A stretch of DNA of 64,000 nucleotides, taken from contig NZ_JACOGF010000009.1 of the NCBI RefSeq assembly GCF_014284335.1, forward strand, positions 221,312 through 285,311. The letters are read 5' to 3'. Numbering within the stretch: the stretch's first letter is position 1; every line of letters starts with the position of its first letter. Positions 35,813-45,964 of the stretch are shown here, one piece after another. This DNA is from Undibacterium hunanense. Its GTDB lineage: Bacteria; Pseudomonadota; Gammaproteobacteria; Burkholderiales; Burkholderiaceae_D. The translations under genes and the position numbers were made by a program. Under the pieces are notes generated by a model, which worked only from the letters and a program-made list of their open reading frames with translations, had not been told where the DNA came from and searched no databases.

Positions 35813-37534
35813 TCAGGTATGTGTACTCTCGTGCCAGTTATCGCCTGGTTTAAAGCGATTCAATACGTGATTGGCCATGCCTTTTGCCAATTCTTCTTCA
35901 CCAAAGAACACATCACCTATTTCTTCTTTACGCAACAGAATCGACTCATCTTCGCTATGTGTGCGAAGTAAAATTTCTATGCCTGGATTCAGTGCACGGG
36001 CAGTTTTTGCCATATGACGAACATTCAGTGTGTCTGGTGTTGCTACCACCAGCATCGCTGCATTGGCAATATGCGCCTGTATCAATACCGCCGGGTCTGC
36101 TGCATTGCCGGAAACGGCAGCCATGCCTTTTTTACGAATGTCTTCCACTATTTCACGATTTTGCTCGGCGATGACGTAAGGGATGCCTCTTTCATCCATC
36201 GCCTTGGCGATGCGGCGGCCTACTCTGCCATAACCCACCAGCACGACCTGGCCTTCCAGATATTTGCGTTCGGTACTCATGGGCAGTTCTGCGTACGGGT
36301 CCTGGCGCTGATCCAGTTCTCGTGCCAGGTCAGAATGGGACAATGCCCATTTTCTAAGCGGTCCTATCAGTGTGAACAAGAAAGAATTCAAGCCTATGGA
36401 AATCAGTACACCCGCCAGTATCAGGCTCATCCCTTCGGCAGGTAACAGACCAAGTGATAATCCCAGTCCGGCCAGGATGATGGAAAATTCACCGATTTGC
36501 CCCAGGCTGGCGCCGATTGAAAGTGCAGTGTTGAGCGGATAACGCAACAGGATGACCAAAGCTGCCGAGGTGAAAAAATTACCCAGGATGACGATGGCAA
36601 CCACACAAAGAACGCGCACAGGTTGTGCCGCCAGGATGGCAGGGTCAAATACCATACCGACGGATACAAAAAACAGTACAGAAAAAGCGTCACGCAATGG
36701 CAGTGATTCTTCAGCAGCGCGATGGCTAAATTCGGATTCACGCATGACGGTACCGGCAAAGAACGCCCCCAGCGCAAAAGACACGCTGAATATGACCGAC
36801 GCACCATAAGCAATACCGATAGCGGTTGCAATTACCGACAGAGTGAAGAGTTCGCGCGAACCGGTACGTGCAACCTGCCACAGCAACCATGGCAGCGCAC
36901 GGCGACCAACAACCAGCATCAAGGCGATAAATATGGATACCTGCAGCAATGTCTTGCCTATGGTCATCCACAACGGTGCCGCGTCTGGCGCTATGGCTGT
37001 TGTACTACCCAGCACACCCGCCAGCGGTGGCAATAACACCAGTACCAGCACGGTGACCAAATCCTGAACCACCAGCCAGCCTACTGCTATGCGGCCATTC
37101 ATGGTGCTCAGCAAGTTGCGCGCTTCCAGTGATTTCAACAAAACGACGGTACTGGCGCAGGCCAGTGACAATCCAAAAATCAGTGATCCACCCAGGCTCC
37201 AGGTCCACCAGGATGCAATGACTGCACCCACCGCAGTGGTCAGGCCCATCTGCAAGACCGCACCAGGGATGGCAATCCGCCTTACCGCCAAAAGATCACC
37301 GGGTGAGAAATGCAGACCTACGCCAAACATCAGCAGCATGACGCCAATTTCTGATAGCTGTGAGGCGATATTGACATCCGCCACAAAGCCGGGTGTAGCG
37401 GGGCCTATCATGATGCCTGCCAGCAGATAACCGACCAGGGCTGGCACTTTAATTTTTTCAGCAATGAATCCGAGGACCAATGCACCGGCAAAAGCTGCTG
37501 CAACAGTCGTGATCAAAGAAATACTGTGGTCCAT
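35813..37534 (-). CDS. ybaL: YbaL/KefB-type monovalent cation:proton antiporter
   Basis: A 573-residue CPA2-family protein. About 12 membrane helices: VGYLLAGIMIGPATPGFVAD (about 34-53), EIGVMLLMFGVGLHFS (about 62), then GSLIFGLSLACASTVVLLKS (about 116-135). The C-terminal part is a RCK/TrkA-N domain with the nucleotide motif VVLVGYGRVGRRIAKAMDER (about 418-437) and an acidic site TPDTLNVRHMAKTARA. It exports K+ or Na+ for H+ and may protect during stress. It follows no partner gene; the ATG at 37534 is the natural family start. Confidence 0.92.
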   Translation of the reverse strand: MDHSISLITTVAAAFAGALVLGFIAEKIKVPALVGYLLAGIMIGPATPGFVADVNIASQLSEIGVMLLMFGVGLHFSPGDLLAVRRIAIPGAVLQMGLTTAVGAVIASWWTWSLGGSLIFGLSLACASTVVLLKSLEARNLLSTMNGRIAVGWLVVQDLVTVLVLVLLPPLAGVLGSTTAIAPDAAPLWMTIGKTLLQVSIFIALMLVVGRRALPWLLWQVARTGSRELFTLSVIATAIGIAYGASVIFSVSFALGAFFAGTVMRESEFSHRAAEESLPLRDAFSVLFFVSVGMVFDPAILAAQPVRVLCVVAIVILGNFFTSAALVILLRYPLNTALSIGASLGQIGEFSIILAGLGLSLGLLPAEGMSLILAGVLISIGLNSFLFTLIGPLRKWALSHSDLARELDQRQDPYAELPMSTERKYLEGQVVLVGYGRVGRRIAKAMDERGIPYVIAEQNREIVEDIRKKGMAAVSGNAADPAVLIQAHIANAAMLVVATPDTLNVRHMAKTARALNPGIEILLRTHSEDESILLRKEEIGDVFFGEEELAKGMANHVLNRFKPGDNWHESTHT

Positions 37535-37853
37535 TCGGCTCCTTAAATTTAACCACTCTCGTCATTAAGAGTGGTGTGTACAAACGGTTGAGATGCCATC
37601 ATTGATATATGGCTCATATCATTGCGTGGATTACGTGGATTACCCGGAACGAATTCAGGAGGAGGGTGGTCAGGCAGCACTGCTCTTACCAACGAGCCCG
37701 TCCACTCTTTGCAGTTTGCCCATACGCAGGCTGTCACCAGGTGCATTTCTGCACTTGAGGACGAGCATACAGGGCTTTATCCAGGAAGAGGAAAATAGTA
37801 GAGTCAATATTGCTTTCGGTCAAGACTCTTGATCAAGAATTCGTCGTGCCCAG

Positions 37854-38186
37854 TCAATGCGAAACAGATTTTGAAAACAAGTTCATCACCATGACGCCCG
37901 AGATGATCAATGCCATTCCCGCGATGGCTGGCAGATCCAGTTTTTGACCATACACTATCCAGGCAATTGCGCTTACCAATACCACACCAAGCCCGGCCCA
38001 GATGGCATAGGCGACACCGACCTGCATGGTCTTCAGTGTCAAAGACAGAAAGTAAAAAGCAATCAGGTATCCAACTGCAACGACTATCGACGGTATCGGT
38101 TTCGAAAACCCCTCGCTTGCCTTCAGTGCAGACGTTGCGATGACCTCGCCGGCGATGGCGATTCCCAGAAAAATCCAGTGATTCAT
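37854..38186 (-). CDS. SMR-family small multidrug efflux protein (EmrE-like)
   Basis: A 110-residue, four-helix inner-membrane pump. The essential Glu is in [20 protein letters not shown] (Glu14), followed by [20 protein letters not shown] and [17 protein letters not shown]. The pattern matches EmrE/QacE rather than SugE. It exports cationic drugs or quaternary ammonium compounds by proton exchange as a dimer. A further open frame on the same strand (37804-38283) overlaps in another phase and is a shadow. Single gene. Confidence 0.9.
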   Translation of the reverse strand: MNHWIFLGIAIAGEVIATSALKASEGFSKPIPSIVVAVGYLIAFYFLSLTLKTMQVGVAYAIWAGLGVVLVSAIAWIVYGQKLDLPAIAGMALIISGVMVMNLFSKSVSH

Positions 38187-38565
38187 GTTGATGCCCTTGT
38201 CGTGAAAAAGAACGAGTCAGTCTATATGCCAGGGCATAAAAATAACAGTCTTGTTCTTTGTTGCAGCTTGTGAGCAAACGCAAAGCGGGAAGGATTATTC
38301 TGGAGTATTTTTTAATCCATTTCTCCCGTTTTGATGAAGACGATACGACAAGGAATTTTTTCTAAAGTCACCTGTTAAAGGGGTATATTTTTTATAACTT
38401 AATGCTTTAAAAATCGATATATTTGTTATTTTGAAATCGAAAATTGTCACAAAAAGCTAAACATTTAACAATAATTCACCAGCAAAACCAACCCTTGTGA
38501 GAACTTGGGCGCAGAATAGGTATTGTTTAAGAGCAATGAATTACAACGATCAAATTGAGGAGACC
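38187..38565. other. Upstream region of the SMR and chemoreceptor genes
   Basis: AT-rich, with no gene or clear repeat seen. It must hold the promoters of the divergent SMR and chemoreceptor genes, but I could not identify a sigma-28-type box for the latter. Confidence 0.4.
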
Positions 38566-40152
38566 ATGATGTTCAATCTTACTATTCGACTCAGACTTAT
38601 TCTGACCATGGCAGTCATGGGATGTCTGCTGGTCATCGTGGCGGTACTGGGTATTGTTGGTGGTGATCGCAGCAACAGCGCGATCAACGATATTTTTACT
38701 AACCAGTTACCATCCGCCATTGCCATTGGCGAGACTCAAGTGAATGCATTGCGCGCAAGAGCTGCGATTGACAGGGTGGTCATGCATCCGGATGCCAGCG
38801 AAGCGGCGGCAACCATCAAGCGGTCTGAAAACTTTATCAGTCAGTCTGATAAAGCCTGGGAAAAATATTTATCACTGCCTAGCGACGTTGAAGAAAAAAA
38901 GATTTCGGATGATGTCACTGTAAAGCGTAATAATTTCCTCAACGAGGGCTTCAGACCTCTGGTAGCCGCGTTAAAGGCTGGCAAACAGGAAGATGCTGAT
39001 GCCATCGTCATGGGCAAGGCAGCAAAACTGTATACCGCGTTTTCAGAAAAAGCGGATGAACTGGTCGCCTACCAGACCAAGAGCACAGAACAGCAGTACA
39101 TGGCCAGCCAGGCCATGAACAGTACTTTCCGCTGGTTAAGCATCAGCGCATTGATTGTTGGATTGATTTTGGTGATTATTTCCAGTGTCTTGCTGTTGCG
39201 CGCCATTACCCGGCCCCTTGATCAGATGCTGCAGCATTTTGATGCGATTGCTGCTGGTGATCTGACTGCACCCGTCCACGCCACTTCCCGCGATGAAATG
39301 GGTCACTTGATGACAGGTCTGGAAAAAATGCGTGTCAGCCTGGTTGAAACGGTTGCCCGTGTCCGCAAGGGTAGCAGTTCCATCGCCACTGCAACCGATG
39401 AAATCGCCAAAGGCAATATGGATTTGTCTGGCCGCACAGAACAACAGGCAGCCAGCCTGGAAGAAACCGCTTCCTCCATGGAAGAGCTGACTTCAACAGT
39501 CAGGCAGAATGCGGACAATGCCAAACAGGCAAACCGCTTATCCATTGCTGCCTCGGAAGTGGCGGTGCGTGGTGGCACTCTGGTGGGTGATGTTGTCACC
39601 ACGATGAATTCGATTAAAGAAAGCTCAGGCAAGATCGTGGATATTATCGGCGTGATTGATGGTATCGCTTTTCAGACGAATATCCTGGCATTGAATGCCG
39701 CAGTGGAAGCCGCACGTGCCGGTGAACAGGGGCGCGGGTTTGCCGTGGTGGCCAGCGAAGTCCGCACCCTGGCCCAGCGTTCCGCCAGTGCTGCAAAAGA
39801 GATCAAGCAATTGATTGATACCTCGGTAGAAAAAGTGGATGCAGGCAGCAGACTCGTCGATGATGCAGGCAAGACCATGAATGAGATTGTGAACTCCATC
39901 AGAAGCGTCACCGACATCATGAGTGAAATTACTGCCGCCAGTATTGAACAAAGCCAGGGCATAGATCAGATCAACACCGCAGTAATACGGATGGATGAAG
40001 CAACACAACAAAATGCCGCCCTGGTTGAACAGGCCGCTGCCGCAGCAGGTAGCACCCAGGACCAGGCGCAACAATTGATGGATGCGGTCAGGGTCTTTAA
40101 AATTGTGGAAGCAGCACCATCAAACAACAAATCCATGCGCCTTGTTGCCTAA
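38566..40152 (+). CDS. Methyl-accepting chemotaxis protein (Tar/Tsr type)
   Basis: A 528-residue chemoreceptor. TM1 at about 11-31 (LILTMAVMGCLLVIVAVLGI), a four-helix sensor region, TM2 at about 193-212, HAMP, and the signalling hairpin with [20 protein letters not shown] and tip [20 protein letters not shown] (about 399). The start is ATG at 38566 with GAGGAG at 38557-38562; the upstream in-frame start at 38497 lacks a ribosome site. The C-terminus ends in SMRLVA without a CheR-tethering pentapeptide. A decayed copy of this gene's 3' end lies about 3 kb downstream (43145-43284). Confidence 0.95.
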   Translation: MMFNLTIRLRLILTMAVMGCLLVIVAVLGIVGGDRSNSAINDIFTNQLPSAIAIGETQVNALRARAAIDRVVMHPDASEAAATIKRSENFISQSDKAWEKYLSLPSDVEEKKISDDVTVKRNNFLNEGFRPLVAALKAGKQEDADAIVMGKAAKLYTAFSEKADELVAYQTKSTEQQYMASQAMNSTFRWLSISALIVGLILVIISSVLLLRAITRPLDQMLQHFDAIAAGDLTAPVHATSRDEMGHLMTGLEKMRVSLVETVARVRKGSSSIATATDEIAKGNMDLSGRTEQQAASLEETASSMEELTSTVRQNADNAKQANRLSIAASEVAVRGGTLVGDVVTTMNSIKESSGKIVDIIGVIDGIAFQTNILALNAAVEAARAGEQGRGFAVVASEVRTLAQRSASAAKEIKQLIDTSVEKVDAGSRLVDDAGKTMNEIVNSIRSVTDIMSEITAASIEQSQGIDQINTAVIRMDEATQQNAALVEQAAAAAGSTQDQAQQLMDAVRVFKIVEAAPSNNKSMRLVA

Positions 40153-40294
40153 TGAAATAATGGATTTACTGGAGGCGGGATTGCCTGGACGTGTCATTGC
40201 TTAAGTGTGATCACCATCCCGCCCAGTATTACACTGGAACGCACAGTGTCAAATATTGATCTGTGCTGTGTCCGGCTGCAAGCCTGTTGCTGTT

Positions 40295-41173
40295 TCAGTC
40301 ATGTCCTTTCCAGGGCACCAGTTTGTGTTCGAGGCGGCGCATAAGCAGATCGAACAAATATGCAACGATGCCGATAAGGATGATACCCATGATCACGATA
40401 TCGGTACGCAAGAAGCTGGATGCATTCAATACAAGCTGTCCTACCCCAGCCGTGGCTGCCACCATTTCAGCCGCAACCAGGGTCGTCCAGCCGAAGCCGA
40501 TGGCAATCCTCAAGCCAGTCAGAATATCCGGCAGCGCTGCCGGTAAGATCACATGCCGCAATAATTGCCATTGACTCGCACCCATCGACAGCGCTGCATG
40601 CAGTTGTTCCGATGCCACCTTGATGACGCCAGCGCGGGTAGCGACCGCGATGGGCGCAAAACAGGCCAGGTAGATCAGCAATATCTTGGCCGTCTCGTCG
40701 ATGCCGAACCAGATCACGATCAAAGGCAGATAGGCCAGTGGTGGCAGCGGACGATAGAATTCGAGGAGAGGATCAAAAATACCACGCACGATACGGTTGG
40801 TACCCATCAGCAAGCCCAGCGGCACGGCGCTGATAGCAGCAAGAAAAAATGCACCAAACACCCGTAACAGACTCCAGGCCAGATGCTGGAGTAATGGCAG
40901 CCCGCCTTGTATATTGCCGTTCCATGCCTGCGCAGCGGCAAGCCATACCGCCGCAGGCGAAGGCAGAAATAAAGGTTCTATCCAGGCCCTGGCAGTGATG
41001 ATCCACCAGCCCAGCAACAGAATTGCGATAGTGGCGATGGTGACGCCCAGCGTTTTTCCACTTCCCGGGCGAGGGTATACCTTTGCCACTGGTAATAGTG
41101 GCGTGGTCTTGCGCTGTGCAGGTTCTGCATAGGCGATATCAGGGATAGCAGGTGAAGTCGATGAGAGAGTCAT
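40295..41173 (-). CDS. tauC: ABC transporter permease, taurine/sulfonate type
   Basis: A 292-residue inner-membrane permease with six helices. The EAA-loop motif for ATPase contact is ALSMGASQWQLLRHVILPAA (about 191-210), followed by LPDILTGLRIAIGFGWTTLV. A long hydrophilic N-terminus precedes TM1 (about 47). With the ATPase and binding-protein genes upstream it forms a TauABC/SsuABC-like importer. No tauD dioxygenase or ssuD monooxygenase is adjacent, so the substrate (taurine, alkanesulfonate or similar) is unproven. Confidence 0.88.
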   Translation of the reverse strand: MTLSSTSPAIPDIAYAEPAQRKTTPLLPVAKVYPRPGSGKTLGVTIATIAILLLGWWIITARAWIEPLFLPSPAAVWLAAAQAWNGNIQGGLPLLQHLAWSLLRVFGAFFLAAISAVPLGLLMGTNRIVRGIFDPLLEFYRPLPPLAYLPLIVIWFGIDETAKILLIYLACFAPIAVATRAGVIKVASEQLHAALSMGASQWQLLRHVILPAALPDILTGLRIAIGFGWTTLVAAEMVAATAGVGQLVLNASSFLRTDIVIMGIILIGIVAYLFDLLMRRLEHKLVPWKGHD

Positions 41174-41184
41174 GGCGTGGCAGT

Positions 41185-42006
41185 TCAGACAGGGTGGTGC
41201 ACAAGTTGCAGCAGGCGTTCACGCCAGGCAATAAAATCAGGCGATGACTTTACTGCACGCGCATCGCCAGACGCCAGATAGTCACCTGAAAACGGCAGCT
41301 TGAATTGATGGGCAATGCGGCCTGGGCGTGGCGACATGACAATCACACGCGATCCCAGAAACAGCGCTTCTTCAACGCTGTGAGTAATGAAAAAAATGGT
41401 TTTCTTGCTGCGTTGCCAGACATTGACCAGCAGTTCCTGTATCGATTCCCGCGTTAATGCATCAAGCGCACCCATCGGTTCATCCATCAGCAGCACGCGG
41501 GGATTATTGGCCAGTGCACGGGCAATTCCGACACGTTGTTGCATACCACCTGACAATTGATAGACTGGCGCCGAAGCAAATTGCTCCAGTCCGACCAGGC
41601 GTAAGTTGTCGAGTGCAAGCGCATTGCGCTCGTTACGCGCAATGCCACGAAAGCGCAATCCCAGCGCGACATTGTCAAGCACGTTCAGCCATGGCATCAG
41701 CGCATGTTTTTGAAACACCACGCCCACTTCAGGACTGGGGCCGGTGATTGCTACATCGTCGAGCATGACTTCGCCTTCCGACGCCTGTATAAATCCAGCC
41801 AGGCAATTCAGCAAGCTGGTCTTGCCACATCCTGACGGGCCAAGTGCGACCACGAATTCGCCAGGGGCGATAGACAGATTGACATCGGACAAGGCCAGTG
41901 CTTCGTCAGCCCCGGCACCGGCGAAGCGCACCGAGAGCCGGCGTATGTCAAGCTGACCGCCACTGTGCGCAGTTGGCAGGTTTATTGTGCTGCCTTGCGT
42001 ACCCAT
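41185..42006 (-). CDS. tauB: ABC transporter ATP-binding protein, taurine/sulfonate type
   Basis: About 273 residues. Walker [18 protein letters not shown] (about 60-76), Q-loop [20 protein letters not shown], signature [15 protein letters not shown] (about 152), Walker [19 protein letters not shown] (about 172) and switch His in [16 protein letters not shown] use the ATG at 42006, because sequence upstream of it is the binding-protein gene in another phase; the two genes overlap by 25 bases. Drives uptake with the permease (11 bases downstream). Confidence 0.92.
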   Translation of the reverse strand: MGTQGSTINLPTAHSGGQLDIRRLSVRFAGAGADEALALSDVNLSIAPGEFVVALGPSGCGKTSLLNCLAGFIQASEGEVMLDDVAITGPSPEVGVVFQKHALMPWLNVLDNVALGLRFRGIARNERNALALDNLRLVGLEQFASAPVYQLSGGMQQRVGIARALANNPRVLLMDEPMGALDALTRESIQELLVNVWQRSKKTIFFITHSVEEALFLGSRVIVMSPRPGRIAHQFKLPFSGDYLASGDARAVKSSPDFIAWRERLLQLVHHPV

Positions 42007-42977
42007 GTTGCATTGACTCCTACACTGTAGTCCGGCAATACCGTCTGGATGGTACCCTGGGTTTTCAGGAAGGCTGCCGTAGCAGCCAGCGATTTGGCAG
42101 CACCGCCACCCAGCCATTGGGCTGAAGCCTGCTGCTGCAAGGTCGGAAACTCATACAGCGCCAGGCTGGCGGGGACTTCGGCAGCATCCGCACCAGCCCA
42201 TTTGGCTACCGCTTTGATCTGCGCAGAATCCACCTTCCAGTTCGCTTTGTTGTTGCGATAGTCGGCATCTGTTGCTGCCAGCAGCTTCACCAGTTCGGTC
42301 AGGAAGGTATCATTCTGTTTGGCGAAATCCTTGTTCACCACAATGCCGTCAAAGGTCGCGGTGCCGGTCTGTTTGGCGATTTCGCCAGAGGAGATCAGGG
42401 TCTTTCCGGTTTTCTTGACTTTGGCCAGCACAGGATCCCAGATGAAGGTCGCATCAATATCGCCACGTTCCCATGCGGCGGCAATTTCTGGTGGACGCAG
42501 GTTGATGATCTTGACGTTGCGTGCATCGACTTTGGCATGTTCCAGTGCTAGCAGCGTATGGAAATGTGAAGTCGAAACAAATGGCACAGCGATGCGTTTG
42601 CCATTCAGATCAGCCAGCGATTTGACATTACTGCCATTGCGTACCACCAGCGCTTCGGCATCATTGATATTGTCCAGAATCCAGAACAACTGGATATTCA
42701 AACCTTGCGACAAACCTGATGCAATCGGTGCCGAGCCTGCTTCGCCGATTTGTACCGAACCGGAAGCCAGTGCCCGGATGACGTCTGCACCGCTCGCCAG
42801 TTTGCGGAAAGTGACTTTATATCCGGTCTTCTGTTCCAGGTTTTGCGTTTCCTGCGCATAGCGCCAAGGCACCACCATGTCCTGATAAGCGATGACGACT
42901 TCTTTGGTTTCGGCCACGGCATTCCCCATAAGGAAGACGCTGGCGGCGAGGGCAAGGACACGCAGATTTTTTTTCAT
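41982..42977 (-). CDS. tauA: ABC transporter substrate-binding protein, taurine type
   Basis: A 331-residue periplasmic protein. Signal peptide [22 protein letters not shown], then [56 protein letters not shown] and [17 protein letters not shown], close to TauA. The start at ATG 42977 gives the signal peptide at the N-terminus; the longer frame to 43178 is unlikely. It captures taurine or a similar sulfonate. The upstream region carries a TTTTGT-ACG-ACAAAA inverted repeat (43023-43037). Confidence 0.92.
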   Translation of the reverse strand: MKKNLRVLALAASVFLMGNAVAETKEVVIAYQDMVVPWRYAQETQNLEQKTGYKVTFRKLASGADVIRALASGSVQIGEAGSAPIASGLSQGLNIQLFWILDNINDAEALVVRNGSNVKSLADLNGKRIAVPFVSTSHFHTLLALEHAKVDARNVKIINLRPPEIAAAWERGDIDATFIWDPVLAKVKKTGKTLISSGEIAKQTGTATFDGIVVNKDFAKQNDTFLTELVKLLAATDADYRNNKANWKVDSAQIKAVAKWAGADAAEVPASLALYEFPTLQQQASAQWLGGGAAKSLAATAAFLKTQGTIQTVLPDYSVGVNATWVRKAAQ

Positions 42978-43022
42978 ATATGGTAATGGACAGGTGGATA
43001 GTCGGCCCAGTATAGGAGTCAG

Positions 43023-43037
43023 TTTTGTACGACAAAA
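43023..43037. promoter_or_regulatory. Inverted repeat upstream of the tau operon
   Basis: TTTTGT (43023-43028), ACG, ACAAAA (43032-43037), 46 bases upstream of tauA. A possible regulator-binding site; the protein is unknown. Confidence 0.35.
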
Positions 43038-43144
43038 CGAATCTTTTCGACTAAGAATATGCGTGTGTTGATCTGTTCTGAACACGAACCACCATGAAAC
43101 GCAGCAATGCAGGGAAATCAGCGGCAAGTGGCCGGGCCTGGTAT

Positions 43145-43284
43145 CAGGCGCAACAATTGATGGATGCAAGGAGTGCAATGAGGGTGGCGGATGCGGACAG
43201 AATCTTTAGATTGTGCAGGTGCAGGTTTTAAGCAATTAAGCAGTTAAGCAGTTAAGCAGCAAGACCATGCAGCTTGTTGTCTGA
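43145..43284 (+). pseudogene. Decayed duplicate of a chemoreceptor 3' end
   Basis: Bases 43145-43167 are identical to 40063-40085 in the chemoreceptor gene (coding QAQQLMDA). After a short insertion, 43190-43217 aligns again with 40081-40108, and 43261-43284 resembles the gene's last 24 bases (40129-40152; 18 of 24 identical), including the final Leu-Val-stop region. The copy carries frame breaks and a tandem 9-base repeat of AGCAGTTAA type (43231-43258). No upstream receptor sequence remains. The tau operon lies between the intact gene and this remnant, so an insertion or recombination event is likely. Confidence 0.8.
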
Positions 43285-43310
43285 TCGCTGGCGCAAAAAT
43301 TTGACGTGTT

Positions 43311-44120
43311 CTAATCGAAGTGAGGATTTTCTTTTCTGATTACAGCCAGTGCTTCTGTCAATGCATGGTCCGCACGCCTGGCAGTATCCGCGTCGCAATG
43401 TTCGGTCAGTATCTGCGTCAATTGGCGCAATTGCGTAACCGTCAATCCCACGCGCATGCTGGCGGCCATGTGAGAGCGCAATTGCGCCTCTACACCGGGC
43501 GTGGCGGCCAAGGCTCCGACCGTCGCCAACTCGCGGCTTTGCCAGTCGAGGTTGTCCCGCTCGAAGATGTCACCAAACAAATGGGTCTGTAAAAACTGGT
43601 TGATGACAGGCGCAAAATCGAACACTGCTCCCTTGACTGTTGCGCCGGCAATCTTGGTCTGGTTGGATGTCCCGGCGACGATCAGTGCATCGCCGGTGGG
43701 GATGGCACGACCAGGTTCACGTCCAACTATGTCATGGATACCACTTTGTTGGCGCGCTGCTACGACCTTCATTAATTCTTGCAGTGCGTTAAGACTGCGT
43801 GGAAAGCCTGTATAGGCATAAAGCTGCACCAGAATTTCTTTCGCCTCGCTCACCGTGAGACCCGCATCCAGCCCCTGATTCAATGCCGCGCTGAGTTTGG
43901 GCATATCGCTCATTGCCATGAAAGCGGCGATCAATGGGATGGACTGCTGGCGGGCGGAAAGTGCGACGGAGGCAGGTTCTTGGCGTATCATGGATTGCGA
44001 CTCCGTTTCGTTTTGAGCAGCATGCCCGGATGCCACCACCAACCCCAGCCCTACCACCAGGGCTGAAGCAGCCGCCAGCAAACGGACTTTGCGACGATTA
44101 GTGGGAATTGTATTGGTCAT
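43311..44120 (-). CDS. Exported or anchored carboxymuconolactone-decarboxylase-family protein
   Basis: A 269-residue protein. An N-terminal hydrophobic segment (LLAAASALVVGLGLVVASG, about 13-31) serves as signal or anchor. Two CMD/AhpD-like units follow: LNQGLDAGLTVSEAKEILVQ (about 81-100) and LATVGALAATPGVEAQLRSH (about 198-217). The redox CxxC of AhpD is absent, so it is not a classic peroxidase. The first unit has LYAYTGFPRSLNALQ, typical for CMD. It overlaps the cupin gene by 23 bases and belongs to the cupin / hydrolase cluster. Substrate unknown. Confidence 0.85.
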   Translation of the reverse strand: MTNTIPTNRRKVRLLAAASALVVGLGLVVASGHAAQNETESQSMIRQEPASVALSARQQSIPLIAAFMAMSDMPKLSAALNQGLDAGLTVSEAKEILVQLYAYTGFPRSLNALQELMKVVAARQQSGIHDIVGREPGRAIPTGDALIVAGTSNQTKIAGATVKGAVFDFAPVINQFLQTHLFGDIFERDNLDWQSRELATVGALAATPGVEAQLRSHMAASMRVGLTVTQLRQLTQILTEHCDADTARRADHALTEALAVIRKENPHFD

Positions 44121-44592
44121 CGCTTACTTTCTCCATCCAGATTACGCTTTTGCCATCGATAGAATTTGTTACTGCCAGATGAGTCATCGCTATCGTCGGT
44201 GCGGCGCCGTGCCAGTGTTTGACACCGGGTGGGCATAGCACCACATCGCCAGTTTGAATTACCTGTATCGGTTTGCCCCATTCCTGTGTCAATCCGGTTC
44301 CGGAAATCACCACGAGCCGCTGCCCCGCAGGGTGGATGTGCCAGGCCGAGCGGGCGCCTGGTTCGAAACTCACGTAGGCACCTGTTGCAGAGTTGTGCTC
44401 GTTGGCAGGAAATAATGGAGTAACATTTACTCGCCCGATGAAGTAATCCGGTGACCCGATGATGGAAGCCTGACTACCGGCGCGCACTATTTCCTGCGTC
44501 GGAGCGGATGCATGCTCATGCTCATATTCATGTGCCTGTGCTGTGGTTGCCCAAATAATGCATACTGCGAGCGTTGAAAAGAATCTATTCAT
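44098..44592 (-). CDS. Exported cupin, (R)-mandelonitrile-lyase-like
   Basis: A 164-residue single-domain cupin with signal peptide ([17 protein letters not shown], His-rich mature start EYEHEH). Metal-binding motif [16 protein letters not shown] (about 83-98) and the second motif [16 protein letters not shown] (His about 123, 125). The HxHxxxQ plus HWHG layout is that of bacterial (R)-hydroxynitrile-lyase-type cupins, which are often paired with a CMD protein, as here. Whether it has lyase activity is unknown. It overlaps the CMD gene by 23 bases. Confidence 0.83.
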   Translation of the reverse strand: MNRFFSTLAVCIIWATTAQAHEYEHEHASAPTQEIVRAGSQASIIGSPDYFIGRVNVTPLFPANEHNSATGAYVSFEPGARSAWHIHPAGQRLVVISGTGLTQEWGKPIQVIQTGDVVLCPPGVKHWHGAAPTIAMTHLAVTNSIDGKSVIWMEKVSDDQYNSH

Positions 44593-44627
44593 GAGTATTT
44601 TTTTATTTAACTTCTGGGGCGAATTGA

Positions 44628-45680
44628 TTAAAGAGTCCGGGCATAAAACCTGGTCAGTTTTCCCATAGCGGCGTCAACGTATCTGGGTACCCAATAGGTT
44701 TCGATATGTGTTGCCCCCTCAATTTTGAACAACTCTTTATCCTTGGTTCCAGTTGCTTTGGCAAAGGCTTCCTCCGTCATGTACAGACTATCCGCTTTGC
44801 TACCAGCGATCATCAGTAAAGGCTTGTTAATCAGCTCAATCTGATTCGTTGCATCAAAGCGCATCAGATCAAGCAGACTGCTTAACGTGTACCGCCCCTC
44901 CGAATTTGGATGGGCATGGGTTTTTCCGTAATATTCAAATCCTTGACGATACATTTCAAATGGCAGCCTGGCAATTTGCTCATCAGTCAGTTGCACGTCG
45001 TTAGCGTACAGAATTTTCCCGCCGGTTACCTCTTGCGCTCTGGCATTCGAGGCCTGCAACAAGCGCTCCTGAATCGTGGAAAGTTGTGAGTCCATGAATC
45101 CGTTACGACGAACCCGCCCAGAATTGAACATGCTCAATGTCGCAATGGATTTAAATCGTTTGTCGGTTTGCGCTGCGGCCAGTGAATACCCGCCGCCACC
45201 GCAGATACCGAGCAAACCCAGGCGGGCGCTATCGACACCGGCATACTGAATAATGAAATCCGCCATGCCATGGATATCCTCAATACGGTTCGAGGGTTTG
45301 TCGACATAACGCGGTTGGCCGCCGCTCGCGCCCTGATACGCGGCATCTGCCGCAATCGTGATGTAGCCTTGTTCTGCCAAGTGTTGAGCATAAAGTCCGG
45401 CCACTTGCTCTTTCACGCCGCCATTCGGATGCGCTACCACCACAGCGGGGTAGGTTTTCTTCGGATCGTAGTTGGCTGGAGTATAGATATTTGCTGAAAT
45501 ATCCAGACCATTGAGTTTGTAAGAGACCGGGTGAATATGGATCTTGCCCGACTCATTTTGAGTGATCGCACCGTCATAAACCAGGGTGTAAGGATTCTTT
45601 TTATAGTCCGCTGCGCTGGATTGTGCTGAAACGGCGATCGCTGCCGATAAGGCAAATGCTTGTAAAGTTGTTTGCACCAT
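44628..45680 (-). CDS. Exported alpha/beta hydrolase (dienelactone-hydrolase-like)
   Basis: About 350 residues. Signal peptide LQAFALSAAIAVSAQSSAA, then the hydrolase core: YPAVVVAHPNGGVKEQVAGL (about 75-94), EQGYITIAADAAYQGASGG and the nucleophile motif LGLLGICGGGGYSLAAA, with Cys in place of Ser (GICGG), as in dienelactone hydrolases. Asp and His candidates are AGSKADSL and GATHIETYW. AAGGA precedes the ATG at 45680. It heads a same-strand run with the cupin and CMD genes and is divergent from the LysR gene. Confidence 0.86.
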   Translation of the reverse strand: MVQTTLQAFALSAAIAVSAQSSAADYKKNPYTLVYDGAITQNESGKIHIHPVSYKLNGLDISANIYTPANYDPKKTYPAVVVAHPNGGVKEQVAGLYAQHLAEQGYITIAADAAYQGASGGQPRYVDKPSNRIEDIHGMADFIIQYAGVDSARLGLLGICGGGGYSLAAAQTDKRFKSIATLSMFNSGRVRRNGFMDSQLSTIQERLLQASNARAQEVTGGKILYANDVQLTDEQIARLPFEMYRQGFEYYGKTHAHPNSEGRYTLSSLLDLMRFDATNQIELINKPLLMIAGSKADSLYMTEEAFAKATGTKDKELFKIEGATHIETYWVPRYVDAAMGKLTRFYARTL

Positions 45681-45964
45681 ATAAATGTCCTTGTCTGTAA
45701 AGTTCATGCTTCAAAAATGTGAATCGTCCATCTTGGTAATCGGTAGGGAAGGCGCTTGATTGCCAGACACCAAAAACTGCTGCGCTATCAGCTTTCCTGG
45801 TGCGTCGATTGGAAGACGATCTCTTTAATGCGCTCAACACACCGGGTTTTGATTACGACGATTGCACAAAATCCAAATTCGCTTTGTTATGAACGAGTAT
45901 AGTTTGCTGTGATCTATTCAACTATGGGATAAAATTAGTACAAGCTAATGAGAAAAATTCATTT

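Noticed and set aside
37804..38283. A 159-residue open frame over the SMR gene on the same strand
   Set aside because: It is out of phase with a clear EmrE-like gene, rich in Cys and His without a family pattern, and has no ribosome site. It is a shadow frame.
43231..43258. Tandem AGCAGTTAA-type repeats as a CRISPR or iteron array
   Set aside because: Only about three short copies without spacers, inside the decayed chemoreceptor remnant.
45770..45890. Possible gene remnant reading LVRRLEDDLFNALNTPGFDY before the LysR gene
   Set aside because: Protein-like for about 30 codons, but with no start, no ribosome site and no recognisable family; may be chance in a regulatory gap.
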